A stretch of DNA of 64,000 nt, taken from assembly GCA_014800795.1 (NCBI GenBank), contig JAAVFL010000009.1, forward strand, positions 84,277-148,276, written 5' to 3'. Both the position numbers and the translations under genes were made by a program. Each line of letters starts with the position of its first letter. Position 1 is the first letter of the stretch. The stretch comes from Bacteroidales bacterium (GTDB taxonomy: Bacteria > Bacteroidota > Bacteroidia > Bacteroidales > Muribaculaceae). The notes beneath the pieces are model-generated. The model worked only from the letters and a program-made list of their open reading frames with translations, was not told the origin of the DNA and ran no database searches. Below are positions 1-9,477 of this stretch, one piece after another.

Positions 1-864
1 AGCCTTGAAGAAAAGTTTCTCGTTGTAGTAGTTGCAGAAGTGAGCGATAGCAGCACCGTTGGTAGAACCGGGGGTAGCGCTTTCGTTTGAATTAACCTCG
101 AGGTTGATATCCTTTACCATGTGAGTGCCTTCTGTGGTACCGTCGGTCACCCAAAGCTCATCACCGTAGGTAACTTGCGATTTGTCAGCTGTATCACCGA
201 TGAAGAACACCTTGCGGCCTACGCGTACAACTGTTCCGAAACGGTTGTCACCGGGTTCGCGGCCGAGCCACATACCGTCAACCTCAGCAACGAGATGCGT
301 TCCGTCTTCTGTACCGTCAGATACATAAAGCCACTTCTCACCGGCATCGGTCATAGTTTCTGAATCCATATCCTTTGCGAAGAATATGAACTGGTTTTCA
401 TTGAGCTGGCAGAAACCTACGGGATCGGAATCAGCGAGCATATGAACGTCAGCCACCATATGGGTACCCGCCTCGGTACCGTCGGAGATCCATACCTCCT
501 TGCCATTCTCACCGTCGTCAGCCGCGAAAACAACGCGGTCGTTGAAACGTGTGATCCAGTTGATGTTGGAGGTAGCAAGACCGGGATTGATATCCTTCAC
601 CAGCTTGGTTCCCTCGGGGGTGCCGTCAGATACCCAGAGTTCTTCGCCGTGGGTTCCGTCGTCTGCACAGAAATAAGCCTTGTAGCCTTTTTCGGCAGAT
701 CCGGCGATTGTAATTGTCTTGGGACCGTACTCTTTTTCTTCGTGGTCTACGTTAGCCGAAACACCTGCGGGAAGGAGTTCGGTCAGCTTACCGTCGTCTG
801 CGCTGGAATACATTCCTGCGGAGCACACAAGTGCGGCCGAGAGGAGTAAAAAATTCTTTTTCAT
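1..864 (-). CDS. Secreted ELWVSDGT-repeat (beta-propeller/hyalin-like) protein, C-terminus cut by window edge
   Basis: Manual minus-strand translation from ATG at 864: MKKNFLLLSAALVCSAGMYSSADDGKLTELLPAGVSANVDHEEKEYGPKTITIAGSAEKGYKAYFCADDGTHGEELWVSDGTPEGTKLVKDINPG..., with further KEVWISDGTEAGTHMV, KWLYVSDGTEDGTHLV and DELWVTDGTTEGTHMV repeats. Open to position 1; not in ORF track because no stop lies inside the window. Confidence 0.85.
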   Translation of the reverse strand, partial: MKKNFLLLSAALVCSAGMYSSADDGKLTELLPAGVSANVDHEEKEYGPKTITIAGSAEKGYKAYFCADDGTHGEELWVSDGTPEGTKLVKDINPGLATSNINWITRFNDRVVFAADDGENGKEVWISDGTEAGTHMVADVHMLADSDPVGFCQLNENQFIFFAKDMDSETMTDAGEKWLYVSDGTEDGTHLVAEVDGMWLGREPGDNRFGTVVRVGRKVFFIGDTADKSQVTYGDELWVTDGTTEGTHMVKDINLEVNSNESATPGSTNGAAIAHFCNYYNEKLFFKA

Positions 865-1061
865 GTTGAAAAGTTAAAGATGAATAAATAGGAAGGTTAA
901 CTTAAACTTGTTTACTAATGGCATTACGTATAGCGTCCGTCGGACGCTATACAGCCCCATGGGGCTTGGTTTCAGATTTTAATTTATTCTTATTAAATTT
1001 AAGGTAGAACTGCCAGAGGGAAGACACGGTGTCTGTCGCCACTCTGTCAGCTTTCCGACGG

Positions 1062-1069
1062 CAAATATA
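1062..1069 (-). promoter_or_regulatory. Bacteroidetes -7 box (TATATTTG) for the ELWVSDGT gene
   Basis: CAAATATA on + strand matches TAnnTTTG on the minus strand. Confidence 0.5.
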
Positions 1070-1218
1070 CAGCTATATTTTCTCAAAAGATAGGGAAAAT
1101 TGTGTTTTTTACCAGTACAGACGTCCAAAAACAGGGGTGTAGGGCGTTTTTAACATTTCGGTAGACAAAATTACCCGGTTCTGCAACATTTAACCCTATC
1201 CCTTTCGGCACTACCGCG

Positions 1219-1226
1219 TAACTTTG
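1219..1226 (+). promoter_or_regulatory. Bacteroidetes -7 box (TAACTTTG) for the GH43 gene
   Basis: TAACTTTGC upstream of the GH43 CDS. Confidence 0.55.
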
Positions 1227-1343
1227 CACATATAATAAAAACAACATTTTTTTTAACAACATGGCAACCGCTGTCACTGATATTCCACATAGGAAAATCC
1301 GTTCTCAGCCGCCTCGGTTTAACCTTATTTTTTCCATCAAATC

Positions 1344-2336
1344 ATGAGAAAATTTATTACTCCCGCCGCATGCGTCGCCGCACTGCTCTCACTGCTGGCA
1401 TGCAACAATTCCACCAGCAAGACTGCGGAAGCAGCCAATGAGGGCGAGCAGATTTTTTTCGCCGATCCGACCATCTTCGCAGAAAACGGCAAGTACTACC
1501 TCACCGGCACACGCAACGCCGATCCGCTGGGATTCGTGATGCTCGAAAGCACCGACCTGCAGAACTGGACCCTAGCGCGCCCCGACTCCATGATACTCCG
1601 CAAAGGAGAGTCGACATACGGTAATAAAGGATTCTGGGCACCCCAGATCTACAAAGACGGCGACAAATACCTATATTTATATACAGCCAACGAACAGGTG
1701 GCTCTTGCCAAGGGCGACAGTGTTGCCGCTCTCTACACACAAGAGAACGTTGAACCGGTCGACGCATCGGAGAAAAACATCGACCCGTTCCTCTTCCGCG
1801 ACGACGACGGCAAATATTACCTCTACCACGTTCGCTTCGACCACGGAAATTTCCTTTGGGTAGGCGAATTTGATCCTGCAACGGGCAAAATCGTTGAAGG
1901 CACGCTCAAACCGGTGTTCCGCAACGATCAGGCCTGGGAGAAAACCGATGCATACCCCTCGGATCCCATCATGGAAGGCCCGACTCTCATAAAGATCGAC
2001 GACCTCTACTACCTCTTCTACTCAGCAAACCACTTCATGAGCACCGACTACGCTGTAGGCTACGCCACCGCTCCCACCCCCGTAGGACCCTGGACTAAAA
2101 ACGAAGCCAACCCCATCATCAACCGCACTATCGTAGGAGAAAAAGGCTCGGGACATGGCGACGTGTTCACCGACAACGACGGAAACCTCCGCTACGTTTA
2201 CCACGTTCACCACAACGACTCTGTCGTTTCACCCCGTCGCACCCGCATCGTTTCGCTCAAAGTCGACAAGTCGAACGGACAGCCCTACGCCATCACCGTG
2301 GACCCCGAGACAATCATAATACCCACACGCAGTTGA
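1344..2336 (+). CDS. Glycoside hydrolase family 43-like lipoprotein
   Basis: ORF; lipoprotein-type signal (SLLACNN), FFADPTIFAENGKYYLTGT and five-blade propeller-like motifs. Confidence 0.8.
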   Translation: MRKFITPAACVAALLSLLACNNSTSKTAEAANEGEQIFFADPTIFAENGKYYLTGTRNADPLGFVMLESTDLQNWTLARPDSMILRKGESTYGNKGFWAPQIYKDGDKYLYLYTANEQVALAKGDSVAALYTQENVEPVDASEKNIDPFLFRDDDGKYYLYHVRFDHGNFLWVGEFDPATGKIVEGTLKPVFRNDQAWEKTDAYPSDPIMEGPTLIKIDDLYYLFYSANHFMSTDYAVGYATAPTPVGPWTKNEANPIINRTIVGEKGSGHGDVFTDNDGNLRYVYHVHHNDSVVSPRRTRIVSLKVDKSNGQPYAITVDPETIIIPTRS

Positions 2337-2388
2337 TTTTCAAAAAAAAGTTGCTATCTTTGTCCGGAAAAACTAACCAAATACTCAC

Positions 2389-3558
2389 ATGAAAACCAAT
2401 CTGCTTATTGCCGCAGGAGCCTTGGTGGCTCTGTCGGCCTGCTCAGGCGCAAAAACCGAGAGCAATCTTACCGCATCCGGTCTTGACCCACAGAAATTCG
2501 TCGATGAATACCGCGGCGACTCCACTGCCCTGTTCGTGCTTACGAACGCCAACGGCATGGAAGCATGCATCACCAACTTCGGCGGACGCGTAGTCACCCT
2601 CATGGTGCCCGACCGCCACGGCAAACTGACCGATGTCGTTCTCGGATTCGACAGCATCCAGGCATACTATCCCGAAAACAACAGCACCGACTTCGGCGCC
2701 ACTATCGGACGCTATGCCAACCGAATCAACGAAGGTAAATTCGAACTCGACGGAGAAACATATCAGCTCCCCCTCAACAACGGCAAGCACTCCCTCCACG
2801 GCGGCGGCGACATGGGCACCCGCGGATGGCAGTACCGTGTGTTCCAGGCCGATCAGCTCAACGACACCACCCTCGTGCTCACCCTCACCGATGCCGACGG
2901 CAACAACGGCTATCCCGGTACCGTAGAGGCTAAGGTGACCTACGTTCTCGGCGCCGACAACGATCTAAAGATCGCTTACGAGGCTACCACCGACAAGCCC
3001 ACCATCATCAACATGACCAACCACTCGTACTTCAACCTCTCAGGCGACGGAAGCAAACCCGTGACCGACGATGTGCTATGGCTCAACGCATCCAACTTCA
3101 CTCCCGTCGACGACACATTCATGACTTCCGGAGAGATCGTGACCGTGGAAGGTACACCGATGGACTTCCGCACACCTAAAACTATCGGCCGCGACATCAA
3201 CGCCGACTACGTACAGCTTCACAACGGCAACGGATACGACCACAACTGGGTTCTTGATACCAAAGGCGACATGACAGCATGCGCCGCTACACTCGAGAAC
3301 ACCACCAACGGCATCCGCATGGAGGTTTACACAGACGAACCCGGAGTTCAGGTTTACACCGGCAACTTCCTCGACGGCACTGTGACAGGCAAGGGTGGCA
3401 TCGCACATCCCCAGCGTTCGGCCGTATGCCTTGAGACACAGCACTATCCCGACAGCCCCAACAAACCCGAATGGCCTTCTGTAGTTCTCCGCCCGGGTGA
3501 AAAATACACCGGCCACTGCACCTACCGCTTCACACAGGTTCCCGAAGCTGCGGAATAA
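2389..3558 (+). CDS. Aldose 1-epimerase (galactose mutarotase) family lipoprotein
   Basis: ORF; GATIGRYANRINEGKFELDG, NMTNHSYFNLSG, YDHNWVLD, PGVQVYTGNFLDG. Confidence 0.9.
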   Translation: MKTNLLIAAGALVALSACSGAKTESNLTASGLDPQKFVDEYRGDSTALFVLTNANGMEACITNFGGRVVTLMVPDRHGKLTDVVLGFDSIQAYYPENNSTDFGATIGRYANRINEGKFELDGETYQLPLNNGKHSLHGGGDMGTRGWQYRVFQADQLNDTTLVLTLTDADGNNGYPGTVEAKVTYVLGADNDLKIAYEATTDKPTIINMTNHSYFNLSGDGSKPVTDDVLWLNASNFTPVDDTFMTSGEIVTVEGTPMDFRTPKTIGRDINADYVQLHNGNGYDHNWVLDTKGDMTACAATLENTTNGIRMEVYTDEPGVQVYTGNFLDGTVTGKGGIAHPQRSAVCLETQHYPDSPNKPEWPSVVLRPGEKYTGHCTYRFTQVPEAAE

Positions 3559-3592
3559 TAGCTCAGATTTCTGCTAAGTCTGAGCAGAAGTA

Positions 3593-3658
3593 AAGAATTA
3601 AAGAAGTAGAGAAGTCAAGCAATACTACATGCTTGACTTCTCTACTTCTTTAATTCTT
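3593..3658. terminator. 29-bp perfect inverted repeat, 8-nt loop, between convergent genes
   Basis: AAGAATTAAAGAAGTAGAGAAGTCAAGCA-atactaca-TGCTTGACTTCTCTACTTCTTTAATTCTT. Confidence 0.7.
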
Positions 3659-3701
3659 ATAATAAGTCAGTCAATTGCATTCCTCCCTGACTTCTCCACT
3701 T

Positions 3702-4358
3702 CTATTTTCTCCCGAAATCGGCTGGAATCTCGCCCCACCGGTCAGTGTCCCAGGTGAGAACCGGATTCTCCACCGTGTGCGTGCGCACCCACGTGTCCGC
3801 CCGTTCGAGAAGTTCGAATATACGGGCGTTGCGCGATGTGCGCTCCAGCTTGGAACGATGCCCCTTGTTGCGCAGCCACGCACGCGCCGTACGCGAATCG
3901 GAATAAACGGGAGTAGTGCGGTCGCCATGCTGGTAAAGATAAGCCAATGCATGCACAAGCGCCAGATATTCAGCAACGTTATTGGTTCCGTCTTCAAGGG
4001 GGCCGAGGTGAAACAGCCTCTCTCCCGTAGCCACTTTCACTCCCTGATACTCCATAACTCCGGGATTGCCGGCACAAGCACCGTCAACAGCTATGGCATT
4101 GCGGTTGATTTCAGGAATATCCACCAGTGAAGCGCACCTTTCGCGTGCCGCGGCCGCATTGTATCGTGCTATTTCCTCAATTATGGCAGCTTCGTCGGCC
4201 GGATCGCCACGGAAGGCGATCGTAGCCGCAGTCTGATCTGAGAACGCCTTGTATTTAGCACCGGGGAAACCATCTATCTGTGCCCGACAATCGTCCCAAT
4301 CCTCATATATCCCGGGCTCGCGCCCCACCCACACCACATAGAATTTCCTTTTTGCCAT
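3702..4358 (-). CDS. rnhA: Ribonuclease H with N-terminal viroplasmin-like hybrid-binding domain
   Basis: ORF; MAKRKFYVVWVGREPGIYEDWDDCRAQIDGFPGAKYKAF and RNase H AVDGACAGNPG...NVAEYLALVHAL. Confidence 0.85.
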   Translation of the reverse strand: MAKRKFYVVWVGREPGIYEDWDDCRAQIDGFPGAKYKAFSDQTAATIAFRGDPADEAAIIEEIARYNAAAARERCASLVDIPEINRNAIAVDGACAGNPGVMEYQGVKVATGERLFHLGPLEDGTNNVAEYLALVHALAYLYQHGDRTTPVYSDSRTARAWLRNKGHRSKLERTSRNARIFELLERADTWVRTHTVENPVLTWDTDRWGEIPADFGRK

Positions 4359-4380
4359 TGTATCTGATTTCAACTGCCTG

Positions 4381-5619
4381 TCAGCTGAGCGACAGCAGAA
4401 TATGTATATCCGTAAAGCGAACTCCGGCAAGCCGGGCCACCTCCTCGTTCACTGCTTTGCCCATAAAAGTAAGAGTCGCAGCCTGAAGACCGGGGGTAAG
4501 CGGCAGCATCACCCCGTTTCCCTCACAGTCTGAAATATGATTGAGCAGAGTTATGAATGTATCGCTCAGTGCCATAGCGGTAGTTCGCGGCACAGCGCTC
4601 CCTGAATTGGTGAAGCATACCCGTGTCCGTGTCTGCGCTCCGCTATATGCCACATCGTTCACAAGCGCATACGATGTGGTACGACGTGCCTCATCACCTC
4701 CGAATTCACCGAGGTCGACCGCACGCATACCCGGAAACGCTGTCGCCGGATTGCATGAGAGGTCGAACATAAGCACCCTGCGCTTAAGAATCTCATCTAT
4801 ATTGCCATCAATCGGGAGCGCCTCACCTTTACCGGTGATCACCACCACATCGGCACTCCGCAATGCATTCTCGAGAGCGTGGGGATGAACCGACGAGCCT
4901 ATCACTCCCCCGCCGAGCTGGCGCAATGCGGTGCGCAGACGATACACATCGTCGTCGAACATCCGCACCACAGCACCCAGACCGAGCGCTGACCGCGCTG
5001 CCGAACAAGCCGCCAGACACGATCCTATTATAGTGACCTCACAGGGAATGACACCCGCGATACCTCCGAGCAGAATCCCCTTTCCGTTCACCGGATCAGC
5101 CAGCATGGCAGCCGCAAGCGTCATGGCGCTGCGGCCGTCGATCTCAGAAATAATATCGCCGAACGGACGGTTGCCACTGTCGTCGCGTATCAGATCTATC
5201 GCTATATTGATTATGCGCCTGCGGAGCAGTTCGGCAATCACCTCGCTTGCATTGCCACGGCTGAAATTTGCGAGACTCAGCAGAAGTGCGCCTCTTCTGA
5301 GCTGCCTTATATCGCATACCGGAAGCGGAGCCAGATGTATCACGATATCAGCCTGAAGGGTTTCATGGCGCGAGGCCTGACGGGCACCGGCTTTCACATA
5401 CGCATTGTCACTATAATGGATTGATGCTGCCGCGCCCTCCTCGATAAGCACCCTAAAACCATGGCGCGTCAAGGCTGCCACCGCCTCAGGAGTGAGCGGA
5501 AAGCGCTTCTCCGCGCGGTTTACGCACTTGGGAAGCCCGATCGTTGCACGCCGGCGCGCTACAGTGGTTTCTGCCGGCGCCTCCAGAGGCACCCTGCCGT
5601 AATCTGAATCTATTATCAT
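4381..5619 (-). CDS. Alanine dehydrogenase / NAD(P) transhydrogenase alpha-like protein
   Basis: ORF (start taken at MIIDSDYG); IGLPKCVNRAEKRFPLTPEAVAALTRHGFRVLIEEGAA. Confidence 0.7.
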   Translation of the reverse strand: MIIDSDYGRVPLEAPAETTVARRRATIGLPKCVNRAEKRFPLTPEAVAALTRHGFRVLIEEGAAASIHYSDNAYVKAGARQASRHETLQADIVIHLAPLPVCDIRQLRRGALLLSLANFSRGNASEVIAELLRRRIINIAIDLIRDDSGNRPFGDIISEIDGRSAMTLAAAMLADPVNGKGILLGGIAGVIPCEVTIIGSCLAACSAARSALGLGAVVRMFDDDVYRLRTALRQLGGGVIGSSVHPHALENALRSADVVVITGKGEALPIDGNIDEILKRRVLMFDLSCNPATAFPGMRAVDLGEFGGDEARRTTSYALVNDVAYSGAQTRTRVCFTNSGSAVPRTTAMALSDTFITLLNHISDCEGNGVMLPLTPGLQAATLTFMGKAVNEEVARLAGVRFTDIHILLSLS

Positions 5620-5638
5620 TGTATCCCGATTATCATTA

Positions 5639-6205
5639 TCATATATGCTCTTGCCTTTCAAGCATTTCGCCGAAGGCCTTTACTGATTCGGCAATTTCTT
5701 CCTCAGACTCAAGAAGATCGGAGGGGAAAATCACCTTTGCCCGCCTATACCAACGCGATCGTTCGCGCTGTTTGGCATCGACGAACGCTTCAAGCTCACG
5801 CGCGTTCATGCCGGCAAGCAACGGGCGCTGATCCTGCGCGGCAAGCAGCCGCCGAAGCAACACCGGCTGCGACGCCTCGAGAAGCACCGTCAGCCCCCGC
5901 GCGTTCATCCATTCCATATTATCTCCCTGACAGGGAGTTCCTCCCCCGCACGCTATTATGATATTCTCCCGCGCACCGAGTTCCCGAAGCATATCAGCCT
6001 CGATATTCCGGAAAGCCCTCTCACCCTTTAATTCGAATATGCGTCGGACCGACATCCCCTCGCGCTGCTCTATGGCATGATCGAGATCAGCAAACACACA
6101 TCCTTCCGGAAGAAAAGACATACGACCCCCGGCGGAGCGGCGGAGCGCCTCGCCGAGGGTCGTTTTTCCGGTTCCCATGAAACCAATCAGAAATATCGGT
6201 TTCAA
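5639..6205 (-). CDS. aroK: Shikimate kinase
   Basis: ORF; FLIGFMGTGKTTLGEALRR Walker A, FADLDHAIEQREGMSVRRIFELKGERAFR, IIACGGGTP. Confidence 0.9.
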   Translation of the reverse strand: MKPIFLIGFMGTGKTTLGEALRRSAGGRMSFLPEGCVFADLDHAIEQREGMSVRRIFELKGERAFRNIEADMLRELGARENIIIACGGGTPCQGDNMEWMNARGLTVLLEASQPVLLRRLLAAQDQRPLLAGMNARELEAFVDAKQRERSRWYRRAKVIFPSDLLESEEEIAESVKAFGEMLERQEHI

Positions 6206-6212
6206 CCTGGTC

Positions 6213-6665
6213 TTACTGTTTTTTCGCGTTATCTTTCAGAAGGTCGCGTATTTCGGTAAGCAACTGCTCCTCCTTTGTAGGTTCGGCCGGAGCAGGTTCG
6301 GGAGCTGGCTCCTCAGCTTTTTTACGCATAAATTTATTCATCACCTTTATAGCCAGGAATATGCAGAATGCGATGATGAGGAAATCAACGATAGTCTGCA
6401 CAAAAGCGCCCCATGTAATCGCTACTTCAGGAGTAATCACCTCCTGTGTGGCACCGTCAAGCACCTGCTTCTGAAGCACGAATTTAAACTCCGAGAAGTT
6501 GGCGCCACCTGTAAGCACGCCGATACCAGGCATAATGATATCGTTGACAAGCGATGTGACGATTTTTCCGAACGCACCTCCGATGATAACACCGACTGCC
6601 ATATCTACCACATTGCCTCGCATGGCAAATTCCTTGAACTCGTTGAAGAATTTTTTCATACTCAT
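6213..6665 (-). CDS. mscL: Large-conductance mechanosensitive channel
   Basis: [47 protein letters not shown]. Confidence 0.95.
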   Translation of the reverse strand: MSMKKFFNEFKEFAMRGNVVDMAVGVIIGGAFGKIVTSLVNDIIMPGIGVLTGGANFSEFKFVLQKQVLDGATQEVITPEVAITWGAFVQTIVDFLIIAFCIFLAIKVMNKFMRKKAEEPAPEPAPAEPTKEEQLLTEIRDLLKDNAKKQ

Positions 6666-6718
6666 TAAATATAAATAGTCTGTTGCGTGATATAAGTATT
6701 CTTTTTTTACTTGATTTT

Positions 6719-7192
6719 TCAGATAAATTCAGCTGCGATTTCATGAAGATCATAGCCTGCTGCCAACACTCCGAAGAAGAGAACCGCCAGAACTGCAAAG
6801 ACAAAACCGACCAGAGAAATCACAAGCCCTGCAATCGCCAGCCCCCTTGGAGGACGGTTGACACCTATTATCGAAAATATCAGCCCCAGCAACCATGTGA
6901 GACCCCCTACATACGGTAGCCAGAATCCGAAGAAACTAACAAGGGCAAGCACAAATCCGGCCGTGCCTATCCCGTTGCTCTCCTGCCTCCGCTGAGGATA
7001 CTGCGAGCCATAATACCCCTGGGGAGAATAGGGCACCTGCTGCTGTTGCAGCGGCTGCCACTCACCCGGGAACGGAGGGGGAACAGCCCCCGGCGACTTA
7101 TGACGGAAACTATTGGCAGGCTCTTCCGAACCTGCTCCGCCGGTATTGTTTCTGTAACCGGGGTATTGGTTATAATTATCCTGATATCCCAT
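6719..7192 (-). CDS. DUF4190-like membrane protein
   Basis: ORF; Pro/Gln/Tyr-rich N-terminus then two hydrophobic segments ([36 protein letters not shown]). Confidence 0.65.
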   Translation of the reverse strand: MGYQDNYNQYPGYRNNTGGAGSEEPANSFRHKSPGAVPPPFPGEWQPLQQQQVPYSPQGYYGSQYPQRRQESNGIGTAGFVLALVSFFGFWLPYVGGLTWLLGLIFSIIGVNRPPRGLAIAGLVISLVGFVFAVLAVLFFGVLAAGYDLHEIAAEFI

Positions 7193-7443
7193 TTCGGTAA
7201 TTTACATATGTCTACTTGCAAAGATACAAATAAACTATATAAATTGTTGAGCGCTTACGAAAAAAATAAGACATCCGCACAAAAATCTCTATACGATGCT
7301 CCCGGGGTCAGGTTCGAATAGCCGTCGCTGTTTTCAGGAACAGGACGCAGACAATGCCGTAATTAATCAAGGCCGGAAAGAGAATCGGGAAAGATCAAGT
7401 GTCTGATGCATGCGGGAAAAAAATTAAAAACTTCTTTTTCCTC

Positions 7444-7482
7444 CAATAATTTGGCAGTTTCAAATTATTGTTCTTATATTTG
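7444..7482 (+). promoter_or_regulatory. Promoter with embedded operator-like inverted repeat upstream of DUF349 gene
   Basis: CAATAATTTG-gcagttt-CAAATTATTG; TTTG (7450-7453), 21-nt spacer, TATATTTG (7475-7482). Confidence 0.55.
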
Positions 7483-7577
7483 GCGACAAATTACGTTCGG
7501 CCTGTGATCGGCGGCGCTCCGCTTGCGTCTGTCGCCATAGTTCCGCACCCACCAATTCCAAACCATTCAACTATTTT

Positions 7578-9473
7578 ATGGAAACGCGTGAACAAGCTAC
7601 CGGTGCTGAAACAATGCCCGAAAGCCAATCATTAAACCCTGTTACCGCGACTGAGACCCCGGAAGAAGTTTCAGAAGCGAAGAAAGAAACTACCGCAATC
7701 TCCGGCGAAGAATCTGCCGCAGATGCAAAAACCGCCGTCAAAAATACTGAGGGCACAAACCGGCGTATCCCCGACGTTGCATCGAAAGAGGAGGTAATCG
7801 AAACTCTCGCACGTCTCCTCGAAGATGAAACCACAGAAATTACCCGCGAGGAAATTGTGCGCCTCAAACAGCAGTTCTACGCTTTCCGCAAAGTAGAACT
7901 TGAAGCAGAACTGGCCGACTTTGTGGCTAAAGGCAACGAAGAGACTGCCTTCATCCCGGCAGTAGACACGGCCGAAGAACGCTTCAAGGAACTTATGGTG
8001 ACAGTAAAAGACCGTAAGGCTGCCATCGCGGCAGCCCTTGAAGAAGAGCGCAAACGTAATTTCGAGCGCAAACAGGCCCTGATCGACGAACTTCTCGCAC
8101 TTGCCACCGACACCGACAATGTGAACCGCACATATCCCCGCGTAAAGGAAATTCAGAATGAATTCAAACTTATCGGAGAAGTTCCCGCTACGGAAGCTAC
8201 TGACCAGTGGAAATCATATCAGGGAGCTGTAGAACAGTTCTATGATCAGCTGAAAGTCAACAAAGACTTGCGCGACTACGATTTCCGCAAGAACCTCGAG
8301 ATAAAGACCATGCTGTGCGAAGAGGCGGAAAAGCTCAATGAAGAGAACGATATAATCCTCGCATTCAAACGCTTGCAGAACCTTCACGACGAATGGCGTC
8401 AGGCTGGCCCCGTAGCCAAGGATATGCGTGAGACCATCTGGACCCGATTCAAGGAGGCCTCCGTTGTCATCAACAAGAAATATCAGACCTTCTTCGAGCA
8501 GCGCAAAGCCACCGAAACAGCTAATGAAGCGGCTAAGACCGCTTTGTGTGAACGTGTGGAAGCACTTGACTTCTCCGCTCTCAAAACCGGCAACGACTGG
8601 GAAGACATGACAAAAACCATTCTCGAGGCACAGGAAGAATGGAAAACCATCGGATTCGCGGCCCGCAGACAGAACAACGCCCTGTTCGCACGCTTCCGCA
8701 CAGTTTGCGACAAATTCTTTGCCGCGAAATCCGACTTCTATACCTCCCGACGTAACGAACTGACCGAAAATCTCGCAAAAAAGACAGCTCTGTGCGAACG
8801 CGCCGAGGCTTTGCGCGAATCCACCGACTGGCACAAGACAGCCGAAGAGCTGACCCGTCTGCAGAACGAATGGAAGACCATCGGTCAGGTACCTAAAAAG
8901 TATGCCGAAACCCTGTGGCACCGCTTCCAGCAGGCATGCCATGAGTTCTTCACACGCAGAAGAAAGGTTCTGAACCAAAGCCATGCAATAGAGCAGGCCA
9001 ACCTTACTGCAAAACTCGCCATTATCAACGAACTCAGGGCCATCCCGGAAAATACCCCACGCAACGAAACATTGGCTAAAGTAAAGGAACTGCAGGCCAG
9101 ATGGCAGGAAATCGGTCATGTACCCTTCCACGAGAAAGATCGGGTATATGATGAATACCGCACATTATGCGATGGCTTCTATGCCCGCAACCGTCAGGGA
9201 CGAGGCTCAATGAGCCGCTTCGAGGATGTGATAAAAGAGATCAGTTCCGACGAGAACAAGCTCTACCGCGAACGCGAGCGCATACTCCGCGCCTTCGAGA
9301 TCAAACGGAACGAGCTCAAAACCTATGAGAACAATCTCGGATTCCTGACCTCCAAGAGCAAGTCGGGCGACTCAATGATGCGTGAGATGCAGCGCCGCAT
9401 CCAGCACATAAAGGACGACCTCGCCTCTATCGAAGAGAAAATAAAGCTGATCGACAGCAAGCTAAAAGGCTGA
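7578..9473 (+). CDS. DUF349 domain-containing protein
   Basis: ORF 631 aa; multiple repeats of type W...IGxVPxxxxxxxWxxFxxxxxxFF. Confidence 0.85.
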   Translation: METREQATGAETMPESQSLNPVTATETPEEVSEAKKETTAISGEESAADAKTAVKNTEGTNRRIPDVASKEEVIETLARLLEDETTEITREEIVRLKQQFYAFRKVELEAELADFVAKGNEETAFIPAVDTAEERFKELMVTVKDRKAAIAAALEEERKRNFERKQALIDELLALATDTDNVNRTYPRVKEIQNEFKLIGEVPATEATDQWKSYQGAVEQFYDQLKVNKDLRDYDFRKNLEIKTMLCEEAEKLNEENDIILAFKRLQNLHDEWRQAGPVAKDMRETIWTRFKEASVVINKKYQTFFEQRKATETANEAAKTALCERVEALDFSALKTGNDWEDMTKTILEAQEEWKTIGFAARRQNNALFARFRTVCDKFFAAKSDFYTSRRNELTENLAKKTALCERAEALRESTDWHKTAEELTRLQNEWKTIGQVPKKYAETLWHRFQQACHEFFTRRRKVLNQSHAIEQANLTAKLAIINELRAIPENTPRNETLAKVKELQARWQEIGHVPFHEKDRVYDEYRTLCDGFYARNRQGRGSMSRFEDVIKEISSDENKLYRERERILRAFEIKRNELKTYENNLGFLTSKSKSGDSMMREMQRRIQHIKDDLASIEEKIKLIDSKLKG

Positions 9474-9477
9474 ACGC

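Noticed and set aside
121-849. Plus-strand ORFs 121-363 and 442-849
   Set aside because: Antisense shadows of the minus-strand ELWVSDGT-repeat gene, whose translation has a clear signal peptide and repeats.
8214-9131. 305-aa minus-strand ORF inside the DUF349 gene
   Set aside because: Opposite-strand shadow ORF; composition (many Cys/Phe/Val) and lack of motifs indicate a spurious frame.
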